A DNA stretch of 64,000 bases from Hyphomicrobiales bacterium (GCA_900470155.1 UBZT01000002.1:62001-126000), one strand, 5' to 3'; positions 17,823 through 27,554 are shown, counted from the first letter of the stretch. The notes: generated by a model from the letters alone, not told the origin. Numbers and translations: made by a program.

Positions 17823-18462
17823 CGATCCGAGCCCTCGTGTCCGCGGCAGGTGTCGCAGGCGGCTCTTCCACAAGGCGCTGCGCCAGCCACACCCCGCCGG
17901 CCAGATATACGATGGCGCCAACCAGCAGCATGATGATGCCACCAAGGTGCTGATCTTCCTGGGCGCCCAAAACCACCCCGAAGCAGGTCACTTCGCCCTC
18001 GCCGTAGAGCGGCCGCTGGCTGAGCGACAGGAGCGCGCCAAGCAGGGTCATGTGGATCGAGGTCAAGAGCAACGCGCCCGCGCCAATTGCGGCATGGATC
18101 TTGTTGCCAGGCTGCGCCAGACTGGTCCACCAAAGCAGAACGCCTGCCAGCAGAAAGCTCGCTTGCTCGATCACGGTCGCCGGCACAGACGCCTCCGCTA
18201 TGCGTCGCATGGCCGGTGCATGCCAGCCCCAGACGGTGAAAAGCTCCAGGATGGATGCAGCCACCGGCAGCGCGACGGGCATGGGTGTCCGTGGCCTCCC
18301 GTTCCGAGCCAGACCTATGGCGATCAGCGGCGCGGCGATGCCGACAACCCCCATATGCGCCACCATATGCGCCGAAAACGAATCTCGCCATCTGTCCAGC
18401 AAGGGGCCGAGCCAGACAACGGCCAACAGCAGCAAGCCTGCCGGCAGCGCGATGCGGCTCAT
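17806..18462 (-). CDS. ctaG: Cytochrome c oxidase assembly protein, CtaG (caa3) type
   Basis: 218 residues with about six or seven membrane spans. It belongs to the CtaG_Caa3 family: an early histidine-rich loop (SAHMVAHMGV, about residues 31-40), the WGWHAPAM segment (about 79-86) and SIHMTLLGALLS (about 137), whose histidines are thought to take part in copper delivery during caa3 oxidase assembly. It is the last gene of the oxidase operon. ATG at 18462 overlaps the upstream stop as ATGA and has GGAG eight bases before it; a GTG at 18471 is less likely. Its 3' end overlaps the convergent molybdopterin pseudogene by 17 bases. Confidence 0.88.
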   Translation of the reverse strand: MSRIALPAGLLLLAVVWLGPLLDRWRDSFSAHMVAHMGVVGIAAPLIAIGLARNGRPRTPMPVALPVAASILELFTVWGWHAPAMRRIAEASVPATVIEQASFLLAGVLLWWTSLAQPGNKIHAAIGAGALLLTSIHMTLLGALLSLSQRPLYGEGEVTCFGVVLGAQEDQHLGGIIMLLVGAIVYLAGGVWLAQRLVEEPPATPAADTRARIVKSRS

Positions 18463-18842
18463 CTGATGCACTCCGTGATGAACAGCGCCGGCAATGCGGA
18501 GAAGGTCACTGCAACGAAGCTAAGCCCGGACAGCAAAAGCGTTGCATAGCCCTGGAACAGCAGCCGGTCCTTCCGGCTCGGGTCGTCATGCGGCGGATCA
18601 TCGGTGCCAAAATTCCACTGGCGCCAGGCCAGTGCGGCTGAGACTACGATCAGGACGAGTGCAGCAACGGTCAAAACGCCGATGGCTATCCTGAGATTGT
18701 TGAAGTCCAGTCCGAGAAAATCGGGCTTCTCGCAGAAGATCGCGGCCCCGACATAGCAGAACAGGAAATGCAGCGCCCAGATGACGGGCGCCGTGAAGAG
18801 CGTCCAGAGGGATTCGACCTCGCGCGGCAGAAGATGCCACAT
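18459..18842 (-). CDS. Small membrane protein of the caa3 oxidase operon, function unknown
   Basis: 127 residues with about three membrane spans (residues 13-35, 52-72 and 98-120). The N-terminus (MWHLLPREVESLWTLFTAP) is hydrophilic and acidic. It sits exactly between the fused subunit I/III gene and ctaG, overlapping both neighbours by a few bases (TGATG and ATGA), so it is translated with the oxidase. It may be a small oxidase subunit (subunit IV-like) or an assembly factor. I do not recognise a named family, and no cofactor-binding motif is evident apart from scattered cysteines and one histidine. Confidence 0.75.
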   Translation of the reverse strand: MWHLLPREVESLWTLFTAPVIWALHFLFCYVGAAIFCEKPDFLGLDFNNLRIAIGVLTVAALVLIVVSAALAWRQWNFGTDDPPHDDPSRKDRLLFQGYATLLLSGLSFVAVTFSALPALFITECIR

Positions 18843-21349
18843 CACAGCGCCTCCGGGAAAAGGCCGACGACGGCGAAGGTGGTGACGGCCGTGACAAGCA
18901 TAAAATGCCAATAAAGCGCGACATTGCAAATTTCCATGTCGTGCCGGGATGTCATGCGGCCGGCGAGGCTTCGCGCAAGACAATAGAGCTGCATGATCAC
19001 GCCGACCACACCATGAGCCACAGTCCAGATGACCAGGATCCAGACGATTGCCGGATAGACATGGTCGGTCGGGTCCATACCGGTCGTCCAGGGGCCTGCG
19101 AGCGCAGCAACGCAACCGACCGAGGCCAGCAGCGCCCCGATCACGATCAGCGCCCGCGCCAGCCCGACATGGCCACGCCGGTTGACCTCCCTTGCGCCGA
19201 CCGTTGCTGCCCACGCCGTCGCGTAGAGGCCAAGTGCTGCCATCGGCCAAAACACACCGGGGCCGCTCAAGCCGCCGGTGAAATCCTGATTAATCGTCCA
19301 GAAAAAGAAGTAGCCGAAGATCAGGCTGGCGAAGGCGGTTCCGTCTCCGACCATGGTGATGAACATGCCCCACCAGCCGACCGACTTTACGCCGGACGCA
19401 TAGAGTGGAAGGGTAAGCCCTCGGCCAACATTCTTTTCCGCCTTTTCAGGCATGTGGCCAGTGCCAGTCCAGAGCCACCAAAGTATCGCCGCCAGGAAGG
19501 CGACACCGGAAAAGGCTGAGAGAACCCACCACTTGAAAGTCAGCGCGACGAAGACTGTGCCCAAAGTGACCGCGCTGATGATGGTAATATACGATGTCCC
19601 GCCGACGCGAAGGACCTGTTCCGGTTCGGCATCGAGTACGGAGGTAACCAGCGTTTCTCGATGCCCTTCCTTGGCGTCCGGCAGATACCAGTCACCACGC
19701 TTGACTTCTTCGGCCAGACCTTTCTCGTCCCACAACGGATAACGGCTTTTGATCCGGGGGATGGAGCGCATGCCCCATTTTTCCTCGGGCTCGCTGATCC
19801 ATTCGAGAGTGCCCGCGTTCCAAGGATTGACTTCACCACGCGGCTGGCGGCGACGATGCAGGGTGACGTCGACGACGACGGCGAACATGCCGATACCGAG
19901 CACCACCGCTCCCATCGTGGACATCAGGTTCAGCCAATCCCAGCCGAGGCCTTCGGGATATGTGAATACCCGCCGCGGCATGCCGCGCAGACCCGCTATG
20001 TGCATAGGGAAGAAAGTGATGTTGAAGCCGACGAACATCATCCAGAAGGCAAAGCGGCCCACCCGCTCCGACATGTGTTTTCCATCGATCAGCGGATAGT
20101 AATAATAGAGGCCGGCAAAGACCGGAAACAGCATGCCGCCGATCAGCACATAATGCAGGTGGGCGACGATGAAATAAGTGTCGTGCGCCTGCCAGTCAAA
20201 AGGCACCAGCGCGACCATCACGCCTGTCAGACCGCCCATGACGAAGATAGCGATGCCACCCATGGCAAAAAGCATGGGGATAGAAAAAATCACGCGGCCG
20301 GCCAGCATGGTGGCGATGAAGACGAAGATCTGCACGCCGGTTGGAATGGCGACCGCCTCGGATGCTGCTGAAAAGAAGGCGAGCGAAATCTGCGGCAGGC
20401 CCGTGGCAAACATATGGTGCACCCATAGTCCGAAGGAGAGAAAGCCGGTACCCACGGCGGCTAACACGATCCAGGAATAGCCTACAATGGGCCGGCCGGC
20501 AAAGGTCGGCACAATCATCGCCAGCAGCGCAATTGCTGGCAGGAAGATGATGTAGACTTCCGGATGCCCGAAAATCCAGAACAAATGCTGCCACAAGAGG
20601 GGGTCGCCACCGCGCTCGGGATCAAAGAACGGCCAATCGAACATGCGCTGCATTTCAAACAGGAGGTCGCCGGCGATCAGGGGTGGAAATGCAAACAGGA
20701 TCATCCCACCGACGATCAACAGATACCAGGCAAACAGCGGCATGATGTTCACGCGCATGCCCGGCGCCCGGCACTTCATGATGCCGACGATCAGTTCGAC
20801 TGCCGCCGCAAGCGAGGCGACCTCGATGAAGGAAAGTCCAAGCAGCCAGATATCAGCACCGATGCCCGCCTGCTCGCTGGTTGCGAGCGGCGGATACATG
20901 AACCAGCCGGCATTCGGCGCAGCGTTAAAGAAGATCGAACCGCAGACGAAGACGCCGCCGATCAGGAAGCTCCAGAAACCGAAGGCGCCGAGCCTTGGAA
21001 AGGGCAGTTCGCGCGCGCCCAGCATTGAGGGCAAAAGGAAGATCGCCACCGCCTCGAAGATCGGCACGGCGAACAGGAACATCATGACGGTTCCGTGCAA
21101 CGTGTAGACCTGGTTGTAGAATTCAGCCGAAAGCAGGTCGTTTTCCGGTACAGCGAGCTGGGCGCGGACGAGCAAGCCAAGCAGCCCGGCAAACAGCATG
21201 AACGCAAAAGCGGTCGAGCCATACCAGAGGCCGACTTCGGTATTGTTGACCGACGTCCAGTAGCGCCATCCCGGCGGATTTGCCCATACCGCCCGGAGCT
21301 GTTTTTCCTCGGCGGATGCGTCATCCTCCTGGATCGGGTCGTCGCTCAT
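18842..21349 (-). CDS. ctaD: Cytochrome c oxidase subunit I-III fusion (caa3 type)
   Basis: 835 residues. Residues 1-570 are subunit I: YTLHGTVMMFLF (low-spin heme ligand), WIFGHPEVYIIFLP with the Cu-B histidine and the crosslinked tyrosine, LWVHHMFATG (the two other Cu-B histidines) and DTYFIVAHLHYVLIGG (heme a3 and heme a ligands). Residues 650-835 form a subunit III-like five-span domain ending in ALYWHFMLVTAVTTF. Such I/III fusions are known in caa3 oxidases. The enzyme reduces oxygen to water and pumps protons. ATG at 21349 overlaps the subunit II stop as ATGA; the stop overlaps the next start. Confidence 0.93.
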   Translation of the reverse strand: MSDDPIQEDDASAEEKQLRAVWANPPGWRYWTSVNNTEVGLWYGSTAFAFMLFAGLLGLLVRAQLAVPENDLLSAEFYNQVYTLHGTVMMFLFAVPIFEAVAIFLLPSMLGARELPFPRLGAFGFWSFLIGGVFVCGSIFFNAAPNAGWFMYPPLATSEQAGIGADIWLLGLSFIEVASLAAAVELIVGIMKCRAPGMRVNIMPLFAWYLLIVGGMILFAFPPLIAGDLLFEMQRMFDWPFFDPERGGDPLLWQHLFWIFGHPEVYIIFLPAIALLAMIVPTFAGRPIVGYSWIVLAAVGTGFLSFGLWVHHMFATGLPQISLAFFSAASEAVAIPTGVQIFVFIATMLAGRVIFSIPMLFAMGGIAIFVMGGLTGVMVALVPFDWQAHDTYFIVAHLHYVLIGGMLFPVFAGLYYYYPLIDGKHMSERVGRFAFWMMFVGFNITFFPMHIAGLRGMPRRVFTYPEGLGWDWLNLMSTMGAVVLGIGMFAVVVDVTLHRRRQPRGEVNPWNAGTLEWISEPEEKWGMRSIPRIKSRYPLWDEKGLAEEVKRGDWYLPDAKEGHRETLVTSVLDAEPEQVLRVGGTSYITIISAVTLGTVFVALTFKWWVLSAFSGVAFLAAILWWLWTGTGHMPEKAEKNVGRGLTLPLYASGVKSVGWWGMFITMVGDGTAFASLIFGYFFFWTINQDFTGGLSGPGVFWPMAALGLYATAWAATVGAREVNRRGHVGLARALIVIGALLASVGCVAALAGPWTTGMDPTDHVYPAIVWILVIWTVAHGVVGVIMQLYCLARSLAGRMTSRHDMEICNVALYWHFMLVTAVTTFAVVGLFPEAL

Positions 21350-22335
21350 TGCAATCCTTTCAGCCATTTGACCACCGCGGACAAATCCTCCTCAGATAGG
21401 TTTTGATAACCTGGCATCTGGCTACCCGGTTTGATCGACCCGGGATCAGCGATGAAGCGTGCCATGTTGGTTTCGCTATTTTCCATCCGGCCAGCGGCGA
21501 GAGTGAGACGTGATCCCACATGCGAAAGGTCGGGGCCGGCAGAACCTTTCGCCGCGGTGCCAGCGACGCTATGGCATTCGCCGCATTTTTCGCGAAAGAA
21601 CACTGCATGGCCGGCATTCGTCGGGTCTGTTGCTGCCGGAACGCTTCGTTGTTCAAGCCATGCCTCGAACTCAACTGGCTCCATCACGACTGCGGGGAAA
21701 GCCATAAATGCATGAGAGGTGCCGCAGAACTCGGCACACTGGCCGCGATAGGTGCCCTTTCGCTGGGCCAGCAGCGACAGGCGGTTGATACGTCCTGGGA
21801 TAAGGTCCATCTTTCCGCCAAGTGCGGGAATCCAGAAGGAATGGATCATGTCCGAGCTGGTGAGGGAAAACTCAACCCGCTCGCCGACAGGCAAACGGAT
21901 CTCATTTGCCGAGACGACTTTGCTGCCGTCGGCGCGGAGATAAACGACATGCCACCAGAACTGGTTTCCGACGACCTCGATGCGCGTGCTTGCCTCTCCG
22001 GATTTCGCAAAGGGACGCAGAAATGGCATCAGCCAAAGGGCGTAAACCAGGAGCGCCGTCAGAACGACGATGGGGAAAACCACCCCGCCCAACAGGATGA
22101 CCTGGCCGGCCGCCTTCTCTGATATGGTCCCACGCTTCCATCGTGCGGCATATTGAGAAATGGCGACAACGATGGCCCATATAATAAGGCCAACAATGGT
22201 CATTGCCCAAAATAGCGTTGCCACGCTTTTGGCCTCTTCCCCAGCGGGATCCAGTGCGGACTGCACGCCGGAGCATGATGCAATCGCGGGACATAGCCCC
22301 GCGCCAAATGCGATGCTACGCCATCGCGCCGACAT
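21346..22335 (-). CDS. ctaC: Cytochrome c oxidase subunit II with fused cytochrome c domain (caa3 type)
   Basis: 329 residues. An N-terminal signal with a lipobox-like IASC (about residue 21) suggests a lipoprotein. Two membrane spans follow (about 40-60 and 78-100). The Cu-A cupredoxin domain has HSFWIPALGGKMD and CAEFCGTSHAFM, which carries both Cu-A cysteines, the histidine and the methionine. Residues 235-329 form a class I cytochrome c with CGECH and an axial methionine in SQMPGY. It accepts electrons from cytochrome c or directly from the quinol branch. It is the first gene of the oxidase operon. ATG at 22335 is used; a GTG at 22341 is also open and neither has a clear Shine-Dalgarno. 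Confidence 0.93.
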   Translation of the reverse strand: MSARWRSIAFGAGLCPAIASCSGVQSALDPAGEEAKSVATLFWAMTIVGLIIWAIVVAISQYAARWKRGTISEKAAGQVILLGGVVFPIVVLTALLVYALWLMPFLRPFAKSGEASTRIEVVGNQFWWHVVYLRADGSKVVSANEIRLPVGERVEFSLTSSDMIHSFWIPALGGKMDLIPGRINRLSLLAQRKGTYRGQCAEFCGTSHAFMAFPAVVMEPVEFEAWLEQRSVPAATDPTNAGHAVFFREKCGECHSVAGTAAKGSAGPDLSHVGSRLTLAAGRMENSETNMARFIADPGSIKPGSQMPGYQNLSEEDLSAVVKWLKGLQ

Positions 22336-22548
22336 CCTCACGCCAAAACTGTTGCGCCCACGTCCTATGACCAGCCCCTTTCACGACAATTATTCCCATC
22401 ACTGCTCCGACCATTTAGCGCACCAAATGTCATGCTGTAGGGGCAAAGGTCGGAAGTTTTGCAGACCGTCGCCGGTTAATGCCGAACTGTGGAACCTCGC
22501 GCATCTGAAAACATTGTAGTTCTTTGAGCAGTACCCTGGAGCAGGCCT

Positions 22549-23052
22549 ATGTCAGAAAAAGTATCTGGCTATTCTCGATTGCAAGTGAGCCTCCATTGGG
22601 CAGTCGTAATTCTGGTGGCCTTCCAGTTCCTCGCGCACAACGCAATTGAAGCCACCTGGAACGCCCATCTAGACGGAACTTTACCCTCTCAGGGCTCGGG
22701 CCTGCTGACCTATTTGCATATAGCCTCAGGAGTATTGATCCTGGCATTAGCGTTATGCCGGCTCTATCTGCGCTACCGCCGCGGCGTCCCTCAACCGCCT
22801 GGCGATGAGCCACGCATTTTGAAAATTTTGTCCGAATCCGTCCACGGGCTGATCTATGCCATGCTCCTGTCACTGCCTGTATCGGGTGTGATGGGGTGGT
22901 TTTTCGATTTTCGACTGGCGGTGGTTGTCCATGAATATCTGCAAGCCGTGCTTCTGGGGCTCATCACCGCCCACATCACCGGCGCCATATTCCAGCACCT
23001 TATCCGCCGCTCGGATGTCATGATGCGCATGTTTGCGCCGGAAAAGACATAA
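22549..23052 (+). CDS. Cytochrome b561 family membrane protein
   Basis: 167 residues, four membrane spans. Histidines suited to bind two b hemes are placed as in bacterial cytochrome b561 (CybB): SLHWAVVILVAFQF (about residue 16), LHIASGVLILAL (about 59), HEYLQAVLLGLITAHITGAI (about 125 and 138). These proteins pass electrons between the quinone pool and an acceptor, sometimes superoxide. It diverges from the oxidase operon across a 213-base gap. GGAGCAGG precedes the ATG. Confidence 0.88.
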   Translation: MSEKVSGYSRLQVSLHWAVVILVAFQFLAHNAIEATWNAHLDGTLPSQGSGLLTYLHIASGVLILALALCRLYLRYRRGVPQPPGDEPRILKILSESVHGLIYAMLLSLPVSGVMGWFFDFRLAVVVHEYLQAVLLGLITAHITGAIFQHLIRRSDVMMRMFAPEKT

Positions 23053-23395
23053 GGTCCTATCACACAGCGTGCCGCGCCGAGACCATTTGAGATGCTCATT
23101 TGGCGGTGTGGCTCCCAGCGAGATACCTTTTGTTTCCGAGCTGTGAATTGCTGTCGACCGGTCAAGAAGCGTAGCGGACAATTGCTGGCGCGATCGTTGT
23201 GTCGGTGGGCAGGCCAGGGGTGCCGCCGTTGGCATGCACCGCACAATTTAAGAGAGTATAAACGAAGAAGATACAAATTCCACAGCGCCCGGCATCGCAG
23301 GCTATTTCCTCAATACATGGCATGTAGATTATTTGCATTGGGCAAAAAATCGCTTTCCCGTGAGCTATGTTTAAATCTGGATGGAAACTTGACTG
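23053..23395. other. Intergenic region before the GGDEF-EAL gene
   Basis: 343 bases between the b561 stop and the GGDEF-EAL start. I see no coding sequence with a plausible start, no strong hairpin and no recognisable operator; the right part (about 23240-23395) is less GC-rich and is presumably the promoter of the next gene. Confidence 0.5.
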
Positions 23396-25657
23396 ATGGT
23401 CGATGAAGCCTGCCAAGCGCAAGCCTCCGTTGCTGCCGGTAAAAGCCGAGGGCCATTGCGGATCTTTCGCTCCATGTTGGTGCTGGCCCTGGCCTGGAAA
23501 AGATCGCTTCTCTCCAAGGTCATTGTCGTTTTCCTTGGAGTGGCCCTTCTTTCGTACAGCTTAGGCGCTCTGGTCGGCTGGTCCATGTTCGTCGAAGCCG
23601 CCAAGGAGCAATGGAACAATCAGGCGCGGATAAATGTCCAGATCGCGAGTTCTACACTGCGCGGTGTCTACACCTATGTCATCATCAAGACCCACGCAGA
23701 CGGTCAGGTGGAACGCATTGTAACCGCGCAGCCGATTGGCGATGACGATTCCATTCTTTTCACAGGGTTTACCCCGACCGACGTGCTCGCACTTGTGGCC
23801 GCCCAGACCAAGAACGACGCCTGGCTGTTCCGCCGCGAGCCAGAAACCGGACGATTTTTTGAGGTTGCAACATCATCCGGCGTTGTGCCAAGCGAAGAGT
23901 CGTGGATTTCGAGCGAGGGGCTCCTCTTTACGGGCGATGCCCCGGCCGGGCACGTTTCTACCGGCTTCGCCACAATCGCAGGTGGCAGCCATTTCGTCGG
24001 TGTCTTGCCAATCGTCAGTCCCGACAATGTACTTCTGGGTGCGGTCGCTGTCTCGATAGGAAAAGCCTCCATCCTGAAACGCGCGCAGCAGGAGCTGATC
24101 AGCAATTCGCTGTTTATGATGCTGACGCTGCTACTTCTTACAGGACTGCTCGCCACCATTTTCGCCAGGCGCCTCTTTCAGCCGGTTCCGGCGCTGGTTC
24201 AGGCGACACGACAAATTGCCCTGGAGGTGACAGACAAGGTCACCCCCTTCCAGCTTCGCACTGACGAAATCGGCGAAATGGCGCGGGCTATCGAGGCACT
24301 GCGCGAAGCGGTGGTCGAGCGCGCCGGGCTGCGCGAGATCCGCGACATGGCCATTGAACTTGAGCATATGGCTCATCACGACACCTTGACCGGATTGGCC
24401 AACCGGGCCCTCTTGATGAAGACGCTGGAAAAGGCGCTCGATGATGGCGGCAACACCGGCGGCTTCAACATCCTTCTGCTAGACCTCGACCGCTTCAAGG
24501 TGGTGAACGACACCCTGGGCCATGGTTGCGGCGACCAGTTGCTGATCACCTGCGCCCAGCGTATCCGCGAGGTACTTGATGACGGCGACCTTGCAGCTCG
24601 TCTCGGCGGCGACGAATTTGCCATTATCCAACTTGTGCACACTGACGCAACCAACGAAGCGCGCGCATTGGGTACGCGTCTACTCCAGACGATCGCCAAT
24701 GGCTTCATCCTGGAGGGCCAGGAGATGGTCGTTGGCACAAGCATCGGCGTGGCCTGCGCACCGGCCCATGGGACAAGCGCAGGACAGTTGCTTCAGAATG
24801 CCGACCTCGCACTATACCGAGCAAAGGCTGCCGGACGGGGCAACCTTGTCGTCTTCGAACATGGCATGGACATGGTTGTGCAGGACCAGCATGCCCTGGA
24901 GATGGACCTCAGGCTTGCACTCCAGCGTGGCGAGTTTGAACTGCATTACCAGCCCTTCGTCAAAATCTCCACCGGGGAGGTTTGCGGCTTTGAAGCACTG
25001 GTGCGGTGGAGGCACCCCCAGCACGGGCTGATAGCGCCAGACCGCTTCATTCCACTCGCCGAGGAAACCGGCGGCATCGTTCCTCTCGGAGCCTGGGTGC
25101 TCGAACGCGCCTGCACAGACGCCGCAGCGTGGCCGGACGAGATGCGCCTTGCCGTTAACCTCTCGCCGGTGCAGCTACGCCATGGCGGAATTGTCGAGAC
25201 GGTTCGAGCGGCCATCACTGCTTCCGGTCTGCCCGCCGGGCGGCTGGAACTCGAAGTTACCGAAACGGTGATGCTTGCCGGGGCCGAAAGCCGTGAGGCA
25301 CTCCGGGCAATCGGCGCCATGGGCATTTCCGTCGTATTGGACGATTTCGGCACCGGCTATGCATCGCTGAGCTATCTCGCCGAAATGCCCTTCAGCAAAA
25401 TCAAGATCGACCGCGGCTTCGTCGCTGACCTGCCAACCCAGCCGACATCCAGGGCGATCGTTGCCGCCATCACCAATCTGGCACGTGAGCTGGATATGGA
25501 AATCACGGCCGAGGGGGTGGAAACAGAAGAACAACTGCTGATCCTCAGGGCAGCAGGTTGCACCAATGCACAGGGCTATTATTTCGCCAGACCACGACCG
25601 ATTGCCGAAATCGATCTTTGTCCGCAGACAGAAAATTCAAAAACGGCATTTGAATGA
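23396..25657 (+). CDS. Membrane-bound GGDEF-EAL cyclic-di-GMP enzyme
   Basis: 753 residues. Membrane spans at about 30-62 and 240-260 flank a periplasmic sensor region of about 180 residues, followed by a HAMP-like linker. The GGDEF domain (about 320-490) keeps the active motif LGGDEF (about residue 404), so diguanylate cyclase activity is possible; no RxxD inhibitory site is seen in front of it. The EAL domain (about 505-745) keeps FEALVRW (EAL at 533), the DDFGTGYASL loop and ITAEGVET, the residues needed for phosphodiesterase activity. It likely tunes c-di-GMP in response to a periplasmic signal. Two periplasmic amino-acid-binding proteins follow directly. Confidence 0.92.
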   Translation: MVDEACQAQASVAAGKSRGPLRIFRSMLVLALAWKRSLLSKVIVVFLGVALLSYSLGALVGWSMFVEAAKEQWNNQARINVQIASSTLRGVYTYVIIKTHADGQVERIVTAQPIGDDDSILFTGFTPTDVLALVAAQTKNDAWLFRREPETGRFFEVATSSGVVPSEESWISSEGLLFTGDAPAGHVSTGFATIAGGSHFVGVLPIVSPDNVLLGAVAVSIGKASILKRAQQELISNSLFMMLTLLLLTGLLATIFARRLFQPVPALVQATRQIALEVTDKVTPFQLRTDEIGEMARAIEALREAVVERAGLREIRDMAIELEHMAHHDTLTGLANRALLMKTLEKALDDGGNTGGFNILLLDLDRFKVVNDTLGHGCGDQLLITCAQRIREVLDDGDLAARLGGDEFAIIQLVHTDATNEARALGTRLLQTIANGFILEGQEMVVGTSIGVACAPAHGTSAGQLLQNADLALYRAKAAGRGNLVVFEHGMDMVVQDQHALEMDLRLALQRGEFELHYQPFVKISTGEVCGFEALVRWRHPQHGLIAPDRFIPLAEETGGIVPLGAWVLERACTDAAAWPDEMRLAVNLSPVQLRHGGIVETVRAAITASGLPAGRLELEVTETVMLAGAESREALRAIGAMGISVVLDDFGTGYASLSYLAEMPFSKIKIDRGFVADLPTQPTSRAIVAAITNLARELDMEITAEGVETEEQLLILRAAGCTNAQGYYFARPRPIAEIDLCPQTENSKTAFE

Positions 25658-25711
25658 TGCCTTCGGTTACCTGGGTGGAAGAAACCCGGCACCGCCAACG
25701 GGAGAAACGAC

Positions 25712-26608
25712 ATGCACAAATTGGCCATTGCAGTGCTTTCTCTGGCGTGGATCCCGCCATCGGTGCCGGCATTGGCACAAGAGACGAACAACACCCTGAA
25801 GAAGATTGCCGAAACCCACGTTATCTCCGTGGGTTATCGAGAGGCCGAACCGCCATTTTCCTATAAGACACCAGATGGCCAGATTATCGGCTTCTCGATG
25901 GACCTCTGCAACCACGTGGTGGAGGCCGTGAGGCAGTACCTGAAGCTCGACAAGTTGAGCATTGACTATGTCGCGGCAACATCTGCCACGCGCTTCGTAC
26001 TTGTCAAAAGCGGCAAGATCGACATCGAATGCGCGGCCACCACCAACAATGCCGAGCGGCGAAAGATCGTCGGCTTTTCCTATCCGCATTTCACCACGGC
26101 CACCCAGTTCATGACAAGGCGTCAGGACGACATCATCAACCTTCAGGGCTTGGCCGGCCGCTCGGTTGCTGCCGCCTCCGGCACGGTCAATATCGACCAG
26201 TTGAACGCGATTAACCGCGTCAGACAGCTTAACATCGGCGTGATACCAACCAAAACCAACTCGGAGGCCTTCGATCTCGTAACCGATGGGCGTGCTTCCG
26301 CCTTCGTATGGGATGGCATCCTGCTTGCCGCCATGATCGCGCAAGCACCAGATCCGTCGAAATTCGCGCTGTCGGAAGAAATGTTGAGTCCTCCAGAACC
26401 CTACGGGCTTTTGATGCGACATGGCGACGAGGAGTTTCGAACGGTCGTCAACACGGCGCTGAAGCAAGTTTTTACAAGTTCCGAGATCGAGGCTATCTAC
26501 AGCAAATGGTTTTTATCGCCGATTCCACCCGACGGCATGAACCTGAATTTGCCAATGTCTCCGACCCTAAAGGCGGCATTTGCCGTGCCCACGGACTATC
26601 TGGAATAG
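25712..26608 (+). CDS. Periplasmic amino-acid-binding protein, GltI-like (orphan copy 1)
   Basis: 298 residues with a signal peptide (cleavage after ALA, about residue 23). It is a family 3 solute-binding protein of the glutamate/aspartate (GltI) group: TLKKIAETHVISVGYREAEPPFSY, FSMDLCNHVVEAV, IECAATTNNAERRK and the C-terminal KWFLSPIPPDGMNLNLPMS all follow the GltI pattern. No ABC permease or ATPase lies nearby. It starts 54 bases after the GGDEF-EAL gene and is followed after 13 bases by a paralogue, so the three genes probably form one operon. It may feed a transporter encoded elsewhere or act as a sensor partner. Confidence 0.88.
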   Translation: MHKLAIAVLSLAWIPPSVPALAQETNNTLKKIAETHVISVGYREAEPPFSYKTPDGQIIGFSMDLCNHVVEAVRQYLKLDKLSIDYVAATSATRFVLVKSGKIDIECAATTNNAERRKIVGFSYPHFTTATQFMTRRQDDIINLQGLAGRSVAAASGTVNIDQLNAINRVRQLNIGVIPTKTNSEAFDLVTDGRASAFVWDGILLAAMIAQAPDPSKFALSEEMLSPPEPYGLLMRHGDEEFRTVVNTALKQVFTSSEIEAIYSKWFLSPIPPDGMNLNLPMSPTLKAAFAVPTDYLE

Positions 26609-26621
26609 GGAGGGTGAACAG

Positions 26622-27554
26622 ATGATACGGTCAATTTCCCGACACTTACAAAAGCCAAAACAGCTTCTGTGTGTCACCACCACGGTACTCTCCCTGCTCA
26701 TGACGGTAGCCGCAGGGCATGCCGAAGAGCCATCGCCGACGCTCCGCAAAATTGCTGAAACTGGGTTGGTCCGGATCGGCTACAGCGCCGAGGACTTTCC
26801 CTTCTCCTATCGCCAACCCGACGGTACCGTCACGGGCTACTCGACCGAACTGTGTCTGGAAGTGGTCGCCACCATACGCGACAGCCTCAAGCTCGCTTCG
26901 GTGAAGGTCGAATATGTCGAACGAAACCCGCGCAACCGCGTCAGCATGCTGAGGAATGGCGACTTCGATATCGAATGCGTTGCCAGCACGAACAACGCCG
27001 AGCGGCGCAAGAGCGTCGGTTTCTCCTACCCGCATTTTGTCACCGGCACCCAATTTGTCTCGCTGAAAAAAAGCAACCTGAAGACCATTGCGGATCTCGC
27101 CGGCCACACGGTCGCCGCCACATCAGGGACTACCAATATCGGACAGCTCAACACAATGAATCGGGAGCGGGCTCTCAATATCGCCGTTGTACCGGTCGAG
27201 ACCCACAAGGACGCCCTTCAGTTGGTGCGCGAAGGTCGGGCAGCTGCCTTTGTGATGGACGGCATATTGCTCGCTGCCATGGTGGCGAAATCGCCCGATC
27301 CAGAACAATTCTCGCTTTCGACCGAAGCGCTGGGATGGCCGGAACCCTACGGTCTTATGGTGCGACTGGACGATACCGGGTTCAGAAATTCCGTGAATTC
27401 CGCACTGAAGAAAATCTATGCCAGCGGCAAGATAGAAGAACTCTATGAGAAATGGTTCAACGCACCGGTTCCGCCAATGGGCATCAACATGCGCCTTCCG
27501 ATGTCGGCTGAGATACGCGCGGCCTTTGCAAATCCCGTTGATCCCGCTGACTGA
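26622..27554 (+). CDS. Periplasmic amino-acid-binding protein, GltI-like (orphan copy 2)
   Basis: 310 residues, signal peptide ending near AGHAEE (about residue 35). It is a clear paralogue of the protein encoded just upstream: the same order of segments (TLRKIAETGLVRIGYSAEDFPFSY, CVASTNNAERRKSVGFSYPHF, KWFNAPVPPMGINMRLPMS) and the same length of mature domain. Ligand-pocket regions differ, so the two may bind different amino acids. ATG at 26622 follows a GGGAGGG; the in-frame ATG at 26580 lies inside the upstream gene. No transporter partner is present. Confidence 0.88.
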   Translation: MIRSISRHLQKPKQLLCVTTTVLSLLMTVAAGHAEEPSPTLRKIAETGLVRIGYSAEDFPFSYRQPDGTVTGYSTELCLEVVATIRDSLKLASVKVEYVERNPRNRVSMLRNGDFDIECVASTNNAERRKSVGFSYPHFVTGTQFVSLKKSNLKTIADLAGHTVAATSGTTNIGQLNTMNRERALNIAVVPVETHKDALQLVREGRAAAFVMDGILLAAMVAKSPDPEQFSLSTEALGWPEPYGLMVRLDDTGFRNSVNSALKKIYASGKIEELYEKWFNAPVPPMGINMRLPMSAEIRAAFANPVDPAD

